From Labrys sp. KNU-23 (GTDB lineage Bacteria > Pseudomonadota > Alphaproteobacteria > Rhizobiales > Labraceae), in NCBI RefSeq assembly GCF_008330945.1, contig NZ_CP043489.1:186001-250000 (forward strand): a stretch of 64,000 nucleotides of DNA, in the 5' to 3' direction. A program made the translations under genes and the position numbers. Positions 9,996-19,560 of this stretch are shown in pieces. Position 1 is the stretch's first letter. The number at the start of each line of letters is the position of its first letter. A model generated the notes under the pieces. The model did not search any database, was not told the DNA's origin, and worked only from the letters and a program-made list of their open reading frames with translations.

Positions 9996-10180
9996 CCTGG
10001 AGATTTTTCTTCACCAAAGGCTGGTCTTTGCCCGCCGTCGGAATATCATCTGACAATTGGCTCGACCTGAGGTCGTTGTCAGGAGGCCAATCAAATTTCG
10101 TTTCAACACCAGCGCATGTTTTGAATGCCGGCGATCGGGATTGTCGCGAGCCGGCTTCGTTCCGTAGATGAGGAATATCC

Positions 10181-11206
10181 ATGGAATATCGTCAGTTAGG
10201 CGGCTCGGGCTTCAAGGTGCCGGCGCTCAGCCTGGGCACTGGAACTTTTGGCGGCGGCGGTGACTTCTTCAAGGCCTGGGGCACGACCGATTCGGAAGGC
10301 GCACGCCGCCTGCTCGACATCTGTATCGACGCCGGCGTTACCATGTTCGACAGCGCCGATATCTATTCGTCAGGTCTCGCGGAGGAAATTCTCGGCAAGG
10401 CGATCGCCGGGCGCCGCGACCAGGTCGTCATCTCGACCAAGGCGACCTTCCGCTCCGGTCCCGGGCCGAATGATGTCGGCTCTTCCCGATTCCATCTCAC
10501 CAACGCCGTCGACAAGGCGCTGAAGCGGCTCGGCACCGACTATATCGACCTGTTCCAACTGCACGGATTCGACGCGCTCACGCCGGTCGAGGAAGTACTA
10601 CAGACCTTCGACGACCTGATCCGTGCCGGAAAGATCCGCTATATCGGCGTCTCCAATTTCTCCGGCTGGCATCTGGCGAAGTCCCTGGCGGCCTCGGACC
10701 GTTACGGGCTGCCGCGCTATGTCGCCCACCAAGCTTATTATTCCCTGGTCGGCCGCGATTACGAATGGGAATTGATGCCGCTCGGCCTCGACCAGAAGGT
10801 CGGTGCGGTGGTGTGGAGCCCCCTCGGCTGGGGGCGCCTGACTGGAAAGCTGCGCCGCGGCGCGGCATTGCCCGAGCGCAGCCGTCTGCACCAGACCGCG
10901 GCCGATGGTCCGCCGGTAGCCGATGAGTTGCTCTATCGTGTCGTCGACGCCATCGACGCCATCGCCGGCGAAACCGGCAAGAGCGTACCGCAGATCGCTC
11001 TCAACTGGCTGCTGCAGCGTCCCACCGTCGCCAGCGTGATCATCGGTGCACGCGACGAGGCGCAATTGCACGAAAATCTCGGCGCCGTCGGCTGGTCGCT
11101 CACACCGGAGCAGATCGCAAAGCTGGACGAGGCCAGCACCGTGACCCTGCCCTATCCTTATTGGCACCAGCGTGGCTTCACCGAGCGCAATCCGCCCCCG
11201 GTGTAG
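10181..11206 (+). CDS. Aldo/keto reductase
   Basis: A 341-residue NADPH-dependent oxidoreductase of the aldo/keto reductase superfamily. The catalytic tetrad can be read in order: Asp and Tyr in MFDSADIYSSG, Lys in VISTKATF and His in DLFQLHGFD. The cofactor-binding end shows SVIIGARDEAQLHENLGAVG. It resembles the YajO/Tas-like, multi-subunit-channel-beta-like branch. The physiological substrate cannot be read from the sequence. It stands alone, about 185 bases after the TetR gene on the same strand, and converges on recJ. Confidence 0.9.
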   Translation: MEYRQLGGSGFKVPALSLGTGTFGGGGDFFKAWGTTDSEGARRLLDICIDAGVTMFDSADIYSSGLAEEILGKAIAGRRDQVVISTKATFRSGPGPNDVGSSRFHLTNAVDKALKRLGTDYIDLFQLHGFDALTPVEEVLQTFDDLIRAGKIRYIGVSNFSGWHLAKSLAASDRYGLPRYVAHQAYYSLVGRDYEWELMPLGLDQKVGAVVWSPLGWGRLTGKLRRGAALPERSRLHQTAADGPPVADELLYRVVDAIDAIAGETGKSVPQIALNWLLQRPTVASVIIGARDEAQLHENLGAVGWSLTPEQIAKLDEASTVTLPYPYWHQRGFTERNPPPV

Positions 11207-11227
11207 ACAGACACAACTGCTCTCCTG

Positions 11228-13033
11228 TCAGCCATTGGCGGGCGCCGCGTCGATCACCCGCAATTGCACCCGTTCGCGCCCGCCGTAGCGATCGACGCTC
11301 AAGGTGCCTGCGACATGCACGGCCTTGCCGCGATGGCCGACAAGGCCGTCGCCCAGGGGTTGCCCGACCGACCGGAAGGCGATGGCGTCGAGCATGGTGC
11401 CATCATGCGCCTTGAGGCGGAGGCGCAAATGCGCCTCGCCGACGGTGTCGACGAAGGCGAGCTGGTGGCCCGGCAGCGCCAGCACCGGCTCGGGATTGCC
11501 CTGACCGAACGGACCGGCCTTTTCGAGCATCTCGATCAAGCCGGTGGTTGCGCCACCGGCGGCAAGTGCGCCATCGATCTCCAAGGCAGCATCCGCCCGT
11601 GCCGCCTCGACCGCCGAAGCGAGTTCTGTTTCCAGATAGGCCCGGAAGGCGCCGAGCTGGTCCTGGCCCAAGGTGATACCGGCAGCCATGGCGTGGCCGC
11701 CGCCCTTGACGATGAGGCCGCGCTCCACCGCCTGCCTTACGGCCTTGCCCAGATCGACGCCGCCGATCGAGCGCCCGGATCCGGTGCCGACCCCATCCTT
11801 GTTGAAGGCGATCGCAAAGGCAGGCCGACCGAAACGCTCCTTCAGGCGGGCGGCCACCAGGCCCACGACACCGGGGTGCCAATTTCGCGAGGCCGTCACC
11901 ACCGTTGCGCCCGTCTCCTCGAGGCCGAGGGCAGCGACGGCCTCCGCCAACGCCTCCTCGAGCATGGCGGCTTCGACCGTCTGGCGCTCCCGGTTGAGCC
12001 GGTCCAATGTCGCGGCGATCGAAGCCGCCTCCTCGCCATCCTCGCTCATCAACAGCCTTGCCCCCAAAGCGGCATCGCCGATGCGCCCGCCCGCATTGAT
12101 GCGCGGCCCGAGCAGGAAGCCGAGGTGATAGGGCCGCGGCGGTCCGTCCAGGCGAGCCATGTCCATCAGTGCGCGCAAGCCGGCACGCTGGCGCTGTCGC
12201 ATGACAGCCAGGCCCCGCGCCACGAAGGCCCGATTGAGGCCCTTGAGCGGCACCACATCCGCCACCGTTCCCAAGGCGACCAGATCGAGGCGCGCCATCA
12301 GGTCCGGCTCGGGTCGCTCCCGCCACCAGCCGCGCTTGCGCAAACTCCGGCTCGCGGCGACGAGAAGCATGAAGGTGACGCCGCAGGCACATAGATGCCC
12401 TTGCCCGGAGAGATCGTCGAGGCGGTTGGGATTGACCACCGCCACCGCCGGCGGCAGCGCCTCGCCGGCCTGGTGATGGTCGACGACCAAGGTCTCGAAG
12501 CCGAGCTCAGCGGCCTTGCCGAGGACGTCGACGCTGGTCGTGCCGCAGTCCACCGTCACCAGCAGGCTGGCGCCGTCTGCCCGCAGCAGGCGAATCGCGT
12601 CCTCGTTCGGACCGTAACCTTCATAGATGCGATCGGGAATGTGGATTCGCGCCGGCACGCCGACCTCGCGCAGCCAGCCCGCAAGCAGCGCCGAGGAGGT
12701 GGCGCCGTCGACATCGTAGTCACCAAAAATGGCAATGTTTTCGCGCGCCATCACGGCGTCGGCCAGCCGTTCAGCCGCCTTGTCCATGTCGGTCAGGCGG
12801 GAAGGATCCGGCATGTAGTGGCGCAGGGTGGGAGCCAGATAGGCGTCGGCCTCCTCGGCCGTCACGCCCCTGCCGGCAAGGATGCGCGCCAGCAGGTCGG
12901 GCTGGCCGGAGCGCTGGGCCAGGGTCATGGCCTGCATCTGCCCTTGCGCATCCAGCCTTTCTCGCCAGGCCTTGCCGGTGAAGGAGGATTGCACGCCGAG
13001 AAAATAACGAGGGGGAGAAACGGATGACTGCAT
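11228..13033 (-). CDS. recJ: Single-stranded-DNA-specific exonuclease RecJ
   Basis: A 601-residue 5'-3' single-strand exonuclease acting in recombination and mismatch repair. DHH-domain motifs are present: IFGDYDVDGATSSALL, VTVDCGTTS, LVVDHHQAGEALP with VNPNRLDD, and NAGGRIGDAALGARLL. The DHHA1 motif is KGGGHAMAAGITL, followed by the C-terminal OB-fold. The start at 13033 (MQSSVSPPRYFLGV) is preferred to an ATG 36 bases upstream because RecJ N-termini begin close to this point. It converges with the aldo/keto reductase gene across a 21-base gap and is divergent from kup. Confidence 0.95.
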   Translation of the reverse strand: MQSSVSPPRYFLGVQSSFTGKAWRERLDAQGQMQAMTLAQRSGQPDLLARILAGRGVTAEEADAYLAPTLRHYMPDPSRLTDMDKAAERLADAVMARENIAIFGDYDVDGATSSALLAGWLREVGVPARIHIPDRIYEGYGPNEDAIRLLRADGASLLVTVDCGTTSVDVLGKAAELGFETLVVDHHQAGEALPPAVAVVNPNRLDDLSGQGHLCACGVTFMLLVAASRSLRKRGWWRERPEPDLMARLDLVALGTVADVVPLKGLNRAFVARGLAVMRQRQRAGLRALMDMARLDGPPRPYHLGFLLGPRINAGGRIGDAALGARLLMSEDGEEAASIAATLDRLNRERQTVEAAMLEEALAEAVAALGLEETGATVVTASRNWHPGVVGLVAARLKERFGRPAFAIAFNKDGVGTGSGRSIGGVDLGKAVRQAVERGLIVKGGGHAMAAGITLGQDQLGAFRAYLETELASAVEAARADAALEIDGALAAGGATTGLIEMLEKAGPFGQGNPEPVLALPGHQLAFVDTVGEAHLRLRLKAHDGTMLDAIAFRSVGQPLGDGLVGHRGKAVHVAGTLSVDRYGGRERVQLRVIDAAPANG

Positions 13034-13162
13034 GGGCGGACCATATCGGCGAAGCCCTAGCCAGCACAAATGCTTCGTTAGCTCCGCATAACACCTTCGG
13101 CATCCTTGACCATGTGCGACAATCTGCCATCAATCGCATATTTCCCGAACGCTCACGGGGCG

Positions 13163-15067
13163 ATGGTGATGACGACTGCGGCGGGCGCTAACGGATCTCG
13201 TTTTTCACCTGGACTGGCCCTGGCGGCGCTCGGCGTCGTCTACGGGGACATCGGCACCAGCCCGCTCTACGCCTTTGGCCAGGCCATCAGTGCCAGCGGA
13301 GATGGCGGCGCCGGCCAGGCCTGGATCGTCACGGGTGTCGTCTCTGTGATCTTCTGGGCCCTCATCCTGATCGTATCCTTGAAATACGCCATCCTGATTC
13401 TGCGCGCCGACAACAAGGGCGAAGGCGGCATCGTCGCCCTGCTCGCCATTCTGGGGGGCAGCGGTCGCCGCGAAGGTCGTCGCCATGTCGTCTTCCTGGT
13501 CATCGGCCTGGTGGGTGCCGCCCTGCTCTACGGTGACGGCGCCATCACGCCGGCCATCTCGGTGCTCAGCGCCATCGAGGGACTGGAAGTCGCTACGCCC
13601 TCCCTGGCACATATCGTCGTGCCCCTGACCGTCGCGATCCTCCTGGTCCTGTTCATGGTCCAGCGCTACGGCACCGGCATGATCGGCCGTTTCTTCGGGC
13701 CGATCATGCTGGCCTGGTTCGTCCTCATCGCCTTGCTGGGCCTGGCCAGCATCGTACGCAATCCTGCCATCCTCGCCGCGCTCAATCCGTTCGTGGCCCT
13801 GCATTTCCTGCTGACGGCCAATCCGGCCGTCAGCTTTGCCATCCTGGGTGCAGCCTTCCTCGCCGTCACCGGCGGCGAGGCGATGTATGCGGATATGGGG
13901 CATTTCGGCCGAAATCCCATCCGCCTTGCCTGGTTCACGATCGCCCTGCCCGCTCTGGTCCTCAATTATTTCGGCCAGGGTGCCCTGCTGCTCGGCAATC
14001 CCGCCGCCGCAGCCAATCCGTTCTACAATCTGGTGCCGGACTGGCTGCATCTGCCTGTCATCATCTTCGCTACGGCAGCCACCGTGATTGCCAGCCAGGC
14101 CATCATATCGGGAGCGTTTTCCCTGGCGCGCCAATCCATACAGCTCGGTCTCCTCCCGCGCCTCACCATCAAGCAGACCGACAATCGGGAATTCGGCCAG
14201 ATCTACGTTCCCCTGGTCAACTGGCTGCTCTGCATTGCAACGCTCGGCGCCGTGCTTGGCTTCGGCTCATCGGCGGCTCTGGCGGGTGCCTATGGCGTGG
14301 CGGTTTCCCTGCTGATGGCGATCACCACGCTGCTGGCAGCCCTGGTGGCCCGGCATTGGGGCTACAATCTCTTCCTCGTCCTTCTGGTCAATGGTGCCTT
14401 CTTCATTGTCGACCTGATCTTCGTCTCCGCCAATGGCGCCAAGCTCTTCGAGGGCGGCTGGTACCCGCTGCTCTTGGCGATCTTGGTCGCCATGCTGATG
14501 CTGACCTGGCGCCGCGGCCAGATCCTGGCCGAGCAGGCCCGCAAGCATCTGCGCGTGGAGGAGACCACCTTCTTTGCCGCGATGAAAACCCAGCGCCCCG
14601 TGAGGCTACCGGGCACGGCTGCCTTCCTGAGCTCGGCCGCCGTCGGCATGCCCCTCTCGCTGAGCATTTTCCTGCGCCACACCGGCGCCATTCCCGAACG
14701 CGTGCTGCTGGTCACCGTGCAGGGCGCGGAGATCCCTCGCGTCAGGGACGGGGACCGCGTGACGGTGACCTCCCTTCGCCCCGGTTTCGAGCGCATCATC
14801 CTGCGCTTCGGTTTCATGGAGGAGCCGGACGTGCTCAAGGGCATGCGGCTGGCCATCTCGCAAGGCCTGATCTCCGGCTTCGACCTTGCCGAGATCTCCT
14901 TCTATATCGGCAGCGAGACGATCATTCCGTCCAAGAGGATTGCGGGCATGGCTTTCTGGCGCGAGGTCCTCTACGCCATGCTCCAGCGCAATGCCGAACG
15001 CTCCGCCTCCTATTTCCGCATCCCGGCGCCGCAGGTGGTGCAGTTCGGGACTGAGATCGAGATCTGA
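13163..15067 (+). CDS. kup: Low-affinity potassium transporter Kup
   Basis: A 634-residue K+/H+ symporter of the inner membrane. The N-terminal signature ALGVVYGDIGTSPLYAFG is complete. About twelve hydrophobic segments follow, including LLYGDGAITPAISVLSA and GGEAMYADMGHFG. The soluble C-terminal domain runs from about residue 480. The start at 13163 gives the usual length; an in-frame ATG at 13106 would add 19 poorly conserved residues. It lies divergent from recJ and has no operon partner. Confidence 0.93.
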   Translation: MVMTTAAGANGSRFSPGLALAALGVVYGDIGTSPLYAFGQAISASGDGGAGQAWIVTGVVSVIFWALILIVSLKYAILILRADNKGEGGIVALLAILGGSGRREGRRHVVFLVIGLVGAALLYGDGAITPAISVLSAIEGLEVATPSLAHIVVPLTVAILLVLFMVQRYGTGMIGRFFGPIMLAWFVLIALLGLASIVRNPAILAALNPFVALHFLLTANPAVSFAILGAAFLAVTGGEAMYADMGHFGRNPIRLAWFTIALPALVLNYFGQGALLLGNPAAAANPFYNLVPDWLHLPVIIFATAATVIASQAIISGAFSLARQSIQLGLLPRLTIKQTDNREFGQIYVPLVNWLLCIATLGAVLGFGSSAALAGAYGVAVSLLMAITTLLAALVARHWGYNLFLVLLVNGAFFIVDLIFVSANGAKLFEGGWYPLLLAILVAMLMLTWRRGQILAEQARKHLRVEETTFFAAMKTQRPVRLPGTAAFLSSAAVGMPLSLSIFLRHTGAIPERVLLVTVQGAEIPRVRDGDRVTVTSLRPGFERIILRFGFMEEPDVLKGMRLAISQGLISGFDLAEISFYIGSETIIPSKRIAGMAFWREVLYAMLQRNAERSASYFRIPAPQVVQFGTEIEI

Positions 15068-15073
15068 ACGGGC

Positions 15074-15190
15074 TCAGGAGCCGATCGGCCCCTTGAACAC
15101 GAAGAAGGCGCCGGCGCAGATCAGGCCAAAGCCGATGGCGTGGTTGATCGTGAGTTTCTCGCCCAGACAGAACACCGGGAACAGGGTGGG
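15074..15190 (-). pseudogene. Remnant of a DMT-family (DUF486-like) small membrane protein, C-terminal end only
   Basis: Reading the minus strand up to a TGA at 15074-15076 gives a C-terminal fragment containing LFPVFCLGEKLTINHAIGF, then GLICAGAFFVFKG. This is the last transmembrane helix and preceding loop of small DMT-superfamily proteins (DUF486 type, normally about 115 residues). No start codon or upstream helices precede it, because the frame runs into the end of the glycosyltransferase gene. I read it as a decayed leftover, probably from insertion of the neighbouring sugar genes. Family recognition is from memory. Confidence 0.55.
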
Positions 15191-15213
15191 AATCGAAGCG
15201 AGGGATGGGTTTC

Positions 15214-16392
15214 TCAGAAAGGAGTGGAGAGTTTCTCGAGCTTGTCACGCAACAGCTTCTCATTCAGCATGAAGGCCTGGTCGTAGTCGCCCGGCTCGCC
15301 GATGAGCCAGCCATAATCGAGGCCAAGGCGCTTGCTGAGCCACAGATAGGTGCTCTTGGTGAAATTTTCGGGAAAAAGCTCGATGACTTGGGTTCCGGGG
15401 CGGCAGAACGCCAGATTGCCGAGCCCGGCACCATGCACGCCGATGATGACGTCGGCCTGGGAGAACAGGCGAACCTGCTCGGCATGATTGTCGCTCCCTG
15501 CCTCGAAACGCTCGAATCCGTAACCCTTTGCAATGTCCCAGAGCGCGTCTTCGTTGAGCAGGCGCCGAATCTTGCTGCCTCCCCGTGAAAAGAAGATGCG
15601 TCGACCGCCGACCGCCTCTATCCTGTAATGCGCCCGGAAGAGCTCGGCCAGCCGCCACACGGGAGCAGCATCGGCAAAGCTCCATTCGGCGTTGCCGGCA
15701 TCGAAGGAAAGCCACAGCGCCTCCTCGACCGCCACCTTGGCATCGTCCGGCATGGCAACCACGCGCACGCCCGGATAGGCCTGCTCGAGCAAGGCGCAGC
15801 CGAGATTCAGGCTTTCCAGGCGCGAAGGCGGTAGCAGCAATGTGAGCGGCATGCCCCTGGGGTGAAAACGCTCGATATAATCGACCACGGGGACCAGGTC
15901 CTCAAACAGCGCGTGGTAGTAATTGTCCGTGCGGGCCAGCAGGTGGCAACGCCCGCCAAGAGCAGGCAAGGTGCGAAGCCGCTTGGCCCTGGCGAAGTTC
16001 CAATTGACCCATTCCACGTCGCGTATCACCACGCCATCCTGACCCGGCGCGAAAATTCGGCTGACATGGCCGAGCAGTTCTGCGGGCTTTACCGTCACGG
16101 CCAGTTCCTGCACCGGAACCGTGACGCCGCCCCTCCACTCGCGCGCCAAAGTATCGTAGGGCCAGCAACGCTCCCGCACGAAAGCACATTCTTCCGGCGT
16201 GAACGAGGTCGGCATCTCGGCCTTGCGATCCTCGATGACCAGCGCCGCGGCAATCTGGGGATCGACGCCGCGTGGATGGAAGGAAAAACGGCGCCGCAGC
16301 AGGCCGATCCGGCCAATGGTCGCGCGCGCCAACAGCCAGCGCCAGTAGCGGATATTGAAACGCTTTCGAAATCCGGATTTGACGCGGGCCAT
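15214..16392 (-). CDS. Glycosyltransferase family 61 protein
   Basis: A 392-residue putative glycosyltransferase of the GT61 (DUF563) type. The diagnostic C-terminal half contains RIFFSRGGSKIRRLLNE, GFERFEAGS, QVRLFSQADVIIGVHGAGLG, then NLAFCRPGTQVIELFPE. There is no signal peptide or obvious membrane segment, so it should act in the cytoplasm. It is divergent from the CDP-sugar cassette that begins 76 bases away, which suggests a shared role in a surface glycan. Donor and acceptor cannot be read from the sequence. Confidence 0.85.
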   Translation of the reverse strand: MARVKSGFRKRFNIRYWRWLLARATIGRIGLLRRRFSFHPRGVDPQIAAALVIEDRKAEMPTSFTPEECAFVRERCWPYDTLAREWRGGVTVPVQELAVTVKPAELLGHVSRIFAPGQDGVVIRDVEWVNWNFARAKRLRTLPALGGRCHLLARTDNYYHALFEDLVPVVDYIERFHPRGMPLTLLLPPSRLESLNLGCALLEQAYPGVRVVAMPDDAKVAVEEALWLSFDAGNAEWSFADAAPVWRLAELFRAHYRIEAVGGRRIFFSRGGSKIRRLLNEDALWDIAKGYGFERFEAGSDNHAEQVRLFSQADVIIGVHGAGLGNLAFCRPGTQVIELFPENFTKSTYLWLSKRLGLDYGWLIGEPGDYDQAFMLNEKLLRDKLEKLSTPF

Positions 16393-16467
16393 TTCTGCCG
16401 TTTGATTGCCATTGAACAGCCAAGCGGCTATAGCCGCGCCACCACCCTCTGTCTATCGGATCAGACC

Positions 16468-17241
16468 TTGAAAGCTATCATTCTCGCCGGCGGCATGGGC
16501 ACGCGCATTTCCGAAGAATCGCATTTGCGTCCCAAACCGATGATCGAGATCGGAGGCCGCCCGATCCTCTGGCACATCATGAAGATCTACAGCCATTATG
16601 GCATCAATGATTTCGTGATCTGCCTGGGCTACAAGGGCTATATGATCAAGGAGTATTTCTCCAATTACTTCCTGCACAATGCGGATGTGACGATCGACGC
16701 CGAGAAGAACGAGGTCATCTATCACAATCAGAAGGCCGAGCCTTGGCGGGTCACCATGGTGGATACCGGCGAGACCAGCATGACGGGCGGCCGGCTGAAG
16801 CGGGTCGCGCCCTTCCTGACGCCGGGCGAATCCTTCTGCTTCACCTATGGCGACGGCGTCGCCGACGTCGATATCGCTGCCCTCATCGCCTTCCACAAGA
16901 AGCATGGCAAGCGCGCGACGCTCACGGGCGTGATCCCTCCCGGCCGCTACGGCTCCCTGTCGCTCGACGGCGACAAGGTCACCCGCTTCATTGAAAAGCC
17001 TCCGGGCGACAATGCGCTGATCAATGGCGGCTTCTTCGTGCTGGAGCCGAGCGTGGTCGATCTGATCGAGACGGACCAGACCTCCTGGGAAGGCGCCCCG
17101 CTCGAGGCCCTGGCCGCCTCCGGCGACTTGATGGCCTATCGGCATGGCGGCTTCTGGCAACCGATGGATACCCTGCGCGACAAGAACCATCTCGAACAAT
17201 TGTGGGCGCAGGGCAAGGCGCCCTGGAAGGTCTGGCCGTGA
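16468..17241 (+). CDS. rfbF: Glucose-1-phosphate cytidylyltransferase
   Basis: A 257-residue nucleotidyltransferase forming CDP-glucose from CTP and glucose 1-phosphate. It begins with KAIILAGGMGTRISEES and RPKPMIEIGGRPILWHIMK, followed by FTYGDGVADVDI (metal-binding Asp) and VTRFIEKPPGDN. Start is set to TTG at 16468, which gives the family length exactly. The frame is open further upstream but lies there across the divergent glycosyltransferase gene. Its stop overlaps the GTG start of the dehydratase gene (GTGA), so the two are coupled. Confidence 0.93.
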   Translation: MKAIILAGGMGTRISEESHLRPKPMIEIGGRPILWHIMKIYSHYGINDFVICLGYKGYMIKEYFSNYFLHNADVTIDAEKNEVIYHNQKAEPWRVTMVDTGETSMTGGRLKRVAPFLTPGESFCFTYGDGVADVDIAALIAFHKKHGKRATLTGVIPPGRYGSLSLDGDKVTRFIEKPPGDNALINGGFFVLEPSVVDLIETDQTSWEGAPLEALAASGDLMAYRHGGFWQPMDTLRDKNHLEQLWAQGKAPWKVWP

Positions 17242-18317
17242 GCGAGGCACTCGCCGCAGGCGCATTGCCTTCACCCGCCTTCTGGCGGGGCAAGAAGGTG
17301 CTTCTGACTGGCCATACCGGCTTCAAGGGAAGCTGGATGGCCCTGTGGCTGCATCGGCTGGGGGCCCAAGTCACCGGCTTTGCACTGCCGCCGGCGGCCG
17401 ATCAGCCACTGTTCGCCACAGCCGGCGTGAGCGCCGCCGTCAACTCGATCCTGGGTGACCTGCGTGACGCCGATGCTGTCCGCGGGGCCGTTGAGGAGGC
17501 GCAGCCGCAGATCGTGCTGCATCTGGCGGCCCAGGCCTTGGTGCGACGCTCTCTCGCCGATCCGATCGAAACCTTCGGGTCCAACGTGATGGGCACCGTG
17601 CATCTGCTCGAGGCCCTGCGCTCCCGCCCCGGCCTCGGCTGCATCCTCGCAGTGACCTCGGACAAGGTCTACCTCAACCAGGAAGAGGGATCGGCCTTTC
17701 GCGAGGATGACAAGCTCGGCGGCAAGGACCCCTATTCCGCCTCCAAGGCAGCGGCCGAGATCGTCACCTATGCCTATGCGCGCTCTTTTTTCGACAAGGC
17801 AGGCGTGCCAGTCGCCACGGCGCGCGGCGGCAATGTCATCGGCGGCGGCGACCATTCGGCCGACCGACTGGTTCCCGACATCGTACGCGCCGTGCGCAGC
17901 GGCAGGCCGCTCGAACTACGCCATCCGGAAGCGACTCGCCCTTGGCAGCATGTGCTGGACTGCGTCAACGGCTATCTGGTCTATGCCGAGCGGCTCGCCT
18001 CGGTCGCCGACACGCCGCGCGCGCTCAATTTCGGCCCCGATCCTTCCCGCCCCCTGCCCGTCTCGGCGGTAGCGGACGCCGTCTTCCACGCTCTCGATCG
18101 CAAACCGGACTGGGTACACAAGCCGGTACCCGGTTCCATCGAGATGAAGGCCCTGACCGTCAACTCGGACCGCGCCCGCCATCTGCTCGGCTGGCAGGAC
18201 AGGCTCGCCGGCCCGGCCAGTCTGGAATGGACCGCGCAATGGTATGCTGCCGAGGCCGCCGGCCGGGATATGCATACCTTCACCCTCGACCAGATCTCCC
18301 ATTTCTCGACGCCGTGA
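17238..18317 (+). CDS. rfbG: CDP-glucose 4,6-dehydratase
   Basis: A 359-residue extended short-chain dehydrogenase converting CDP-glucose to CDP-4-dehydro-6-deoxyglucose. The Rossmann motif is unusual in the way typical of this family (LLTGHTGFKGSWMALWL). The active site has VTSDKVYLNQE and DPYSASKAAAE (YxxxK). GTG start at 17238, overlapping the rfbF stop as GTGA and giving the expected length. It produces the substrate for the methyltransferase that follows. Confidence 0.94.
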   Translation: MSEALAAGALPSPAFWRGKKVLLTGHTGFKGSWMALWLHRLGAQVTGFALPPAADQPLFATAGVSAAVNSILGDLRDADAVRGAVEEAQPQIVLHLAAQALVRRSLADPIETFGSNVMGTVHLLEALRSRPGLGCILAVTSDKVYLNQEEGSAFREDDKLGGKDPYSASKAAAEIVTYAYARSFFDKAGVPVATARGGNVIGGGDHSADRLVPDIVRAVRSGRPLELRHPEATRPWQHVLDCVNGYLVYAERLASVADTPRALNFGPDPSRPLPVSAVADAVFHALDRKPDWVHKPVPGSIEMKALTVNSDRARHLLGWQDRLAGPASLEWTAQWYAAEAAGRDMHTFTLDQISHFSTP

Positions 18318-18327
18318 GACCGCTGCC

Positions 18328-19560
18328 ATGACCATACTTCCCCATTGCCGGTTCTGCGCCACGCCGCTAACGACGACCCTGTGCGATCTCGGCGCCATGC
18401 CGCTCGCCAATGACTATCGCCTGCCTGACGACGCCAATCCCGAGCGCAGCTTTCCACTGCATGCACGCGTCTGTCCGAGCTGCCTTCTGGTCCAGGTCGA
18501 CGATTCCGTGCCGCCCGACGCCATCTTCTCCGACTATGCCTATTTCTCGTCCTATTCGGACAGTTGGGTCGCGCATGCCAAGCGCTATGCGGACGCAATG
18601 ATCGAGCGTTTCAAGCTCGGCGCTGACGCCCTGGTGGTCGAGGTCGCTTCCAATGACGGCTACCTCCTTCAGCATTTCAAGGCTGCGGGTGTGCCCGTGC
18701 TCGGCGTCGAGCCGGCCGCCAACGTCGCCGAAACGGCCCGGGCCAAGGGCATCGATACCGAGGTCGCTTTCTTCGGTGTCGAAACCGCCAGGCGACTGGT
18801 CGGCCAGGGCAAGCGCGCCGACCTCATGGCCGCCAACAATGTGCTCGCCCATGTCCCCGACATCCGCGACTTCGTCGGCGGCTTCGCCACCCTGTTGAAG
18901 CCCGAAGGCGTCGTCACCTTCGAATTCCCGCATGTGCTCAATCTGATCGAGAAGGTGCAGTTCGACACCATCTATCACGAGCACTTTTCCTACCTCTCGC
19001 TGGTGACAGTGGAGAAGGTGTTCGCCGCAGTGGGCCTCAAGGCGATCAATGTGGAGGAACTGCCGACGCATGGCGGCTCCCTGCGCCTGTTCGCGGCCCC
19101 GATTGCTTCCAGCCACCAGCCCTCGGCGCGGCTCGACGCCCTGCGCGCCAAGGAGCACGCCGCCAGTCTCGACACCCTGGCGGGCTATGAAGGCTTTGCC
19201 GCCAAGGTCGCCCAGGTCAAGCGTGGCTTCCTCGCTTTCCTGGCCGAGGCCAAGGCGGCCGGCAAGACCATTGCCGCCTACGGCGCCGCCGCCAAGGGCA
19301 ACACTTTCCTGAACTTCTGCGGCGTCGGCCCTGCCGATATCGTGGCGGTCTTCGATCGGTCCCTGGCCAAGCAGGGCCGCCTGCTGCCTGGCAGCCAGAT
19401 CCCGATCCTCTCGCCCGACAAGATCAGCGAGATTGCGCCGGATTACCTCGTCATCCTGCCCTGGAACATCGCCGAAGAGGTGATGGAGCAGACGCGCCCC
19501 TTGATGCCCACAGGCAGTTCCTTCGTGACGGCCGTGCCCAGCATCAGGCTCACACCGTGA
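18328..19560 (+). CDS. Class I SAM-dependent (C-)methyltransferase acting on a nucleotide sugar
   Basis: A 410-residue three-part methyltransferase of the sugar 3-C-methyltransferase type (TylC3-like). The N-terminal zinc-binding part has CRFC, CDLG and VCPSC (residues about 7-50). The central SAM domain has VVEVASNDGYLLQHF and the active-site-like IYHEHFSYLSL. The C-terminal part has AYGAAAKGNTFLNF. In its family such enzymes methylate C3 of 4-keto-6-deoxy NDP-sugars, which is what the preceding dehydratase makes. Start at 18328, eleven bases after rfbG. Its TGA overlaps the next GTG start. Exact carbon and sugar are inferred. Confidence 0.88.
   Translation: MTILPHCRFCATPLTTTLCDLGAMPLANDYRLPDDANPERSFPLHARVCPSCLLVQVDDSVPPDAIFSDYAYFSSYSDSWVAHAKRYADAMIERFKLGADALVVEVASNDGYLLQHFKAAGVPVLGVEPAANVAETARAKGIDTEVAFFGVETARRLVGQGKRADLMAANNVLAHVPDIRDFVGGFATLLKPEGVVTFEFPHVLNLIEKVQFDTIYHEHFSYLSLVTVEKVFAAVGLKAINVEELPTHGGSLRLFAAPIASSHQPSARLDALRAKEHAASLDTLAGYEGFAAKVAQVKRGFLAFLAEAKAAGKTIAAYGAAAKGNTFLNFCGVGPADIVAVFDRSLAKQGRLLPGSQIPILSPDKISEIAPDYLVILPWNIAEEVMEQTRPLMPTGSSFVTAVPSIRLTP

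Noticed and set aside
15862..16467. Upstream extension of the rfbF frame to an ATG at 15862
   Set aside because: It would overlap the divergent glycosyltransferase over most of its length; the TTG at 16468 gives the exact family N-terminus and length.
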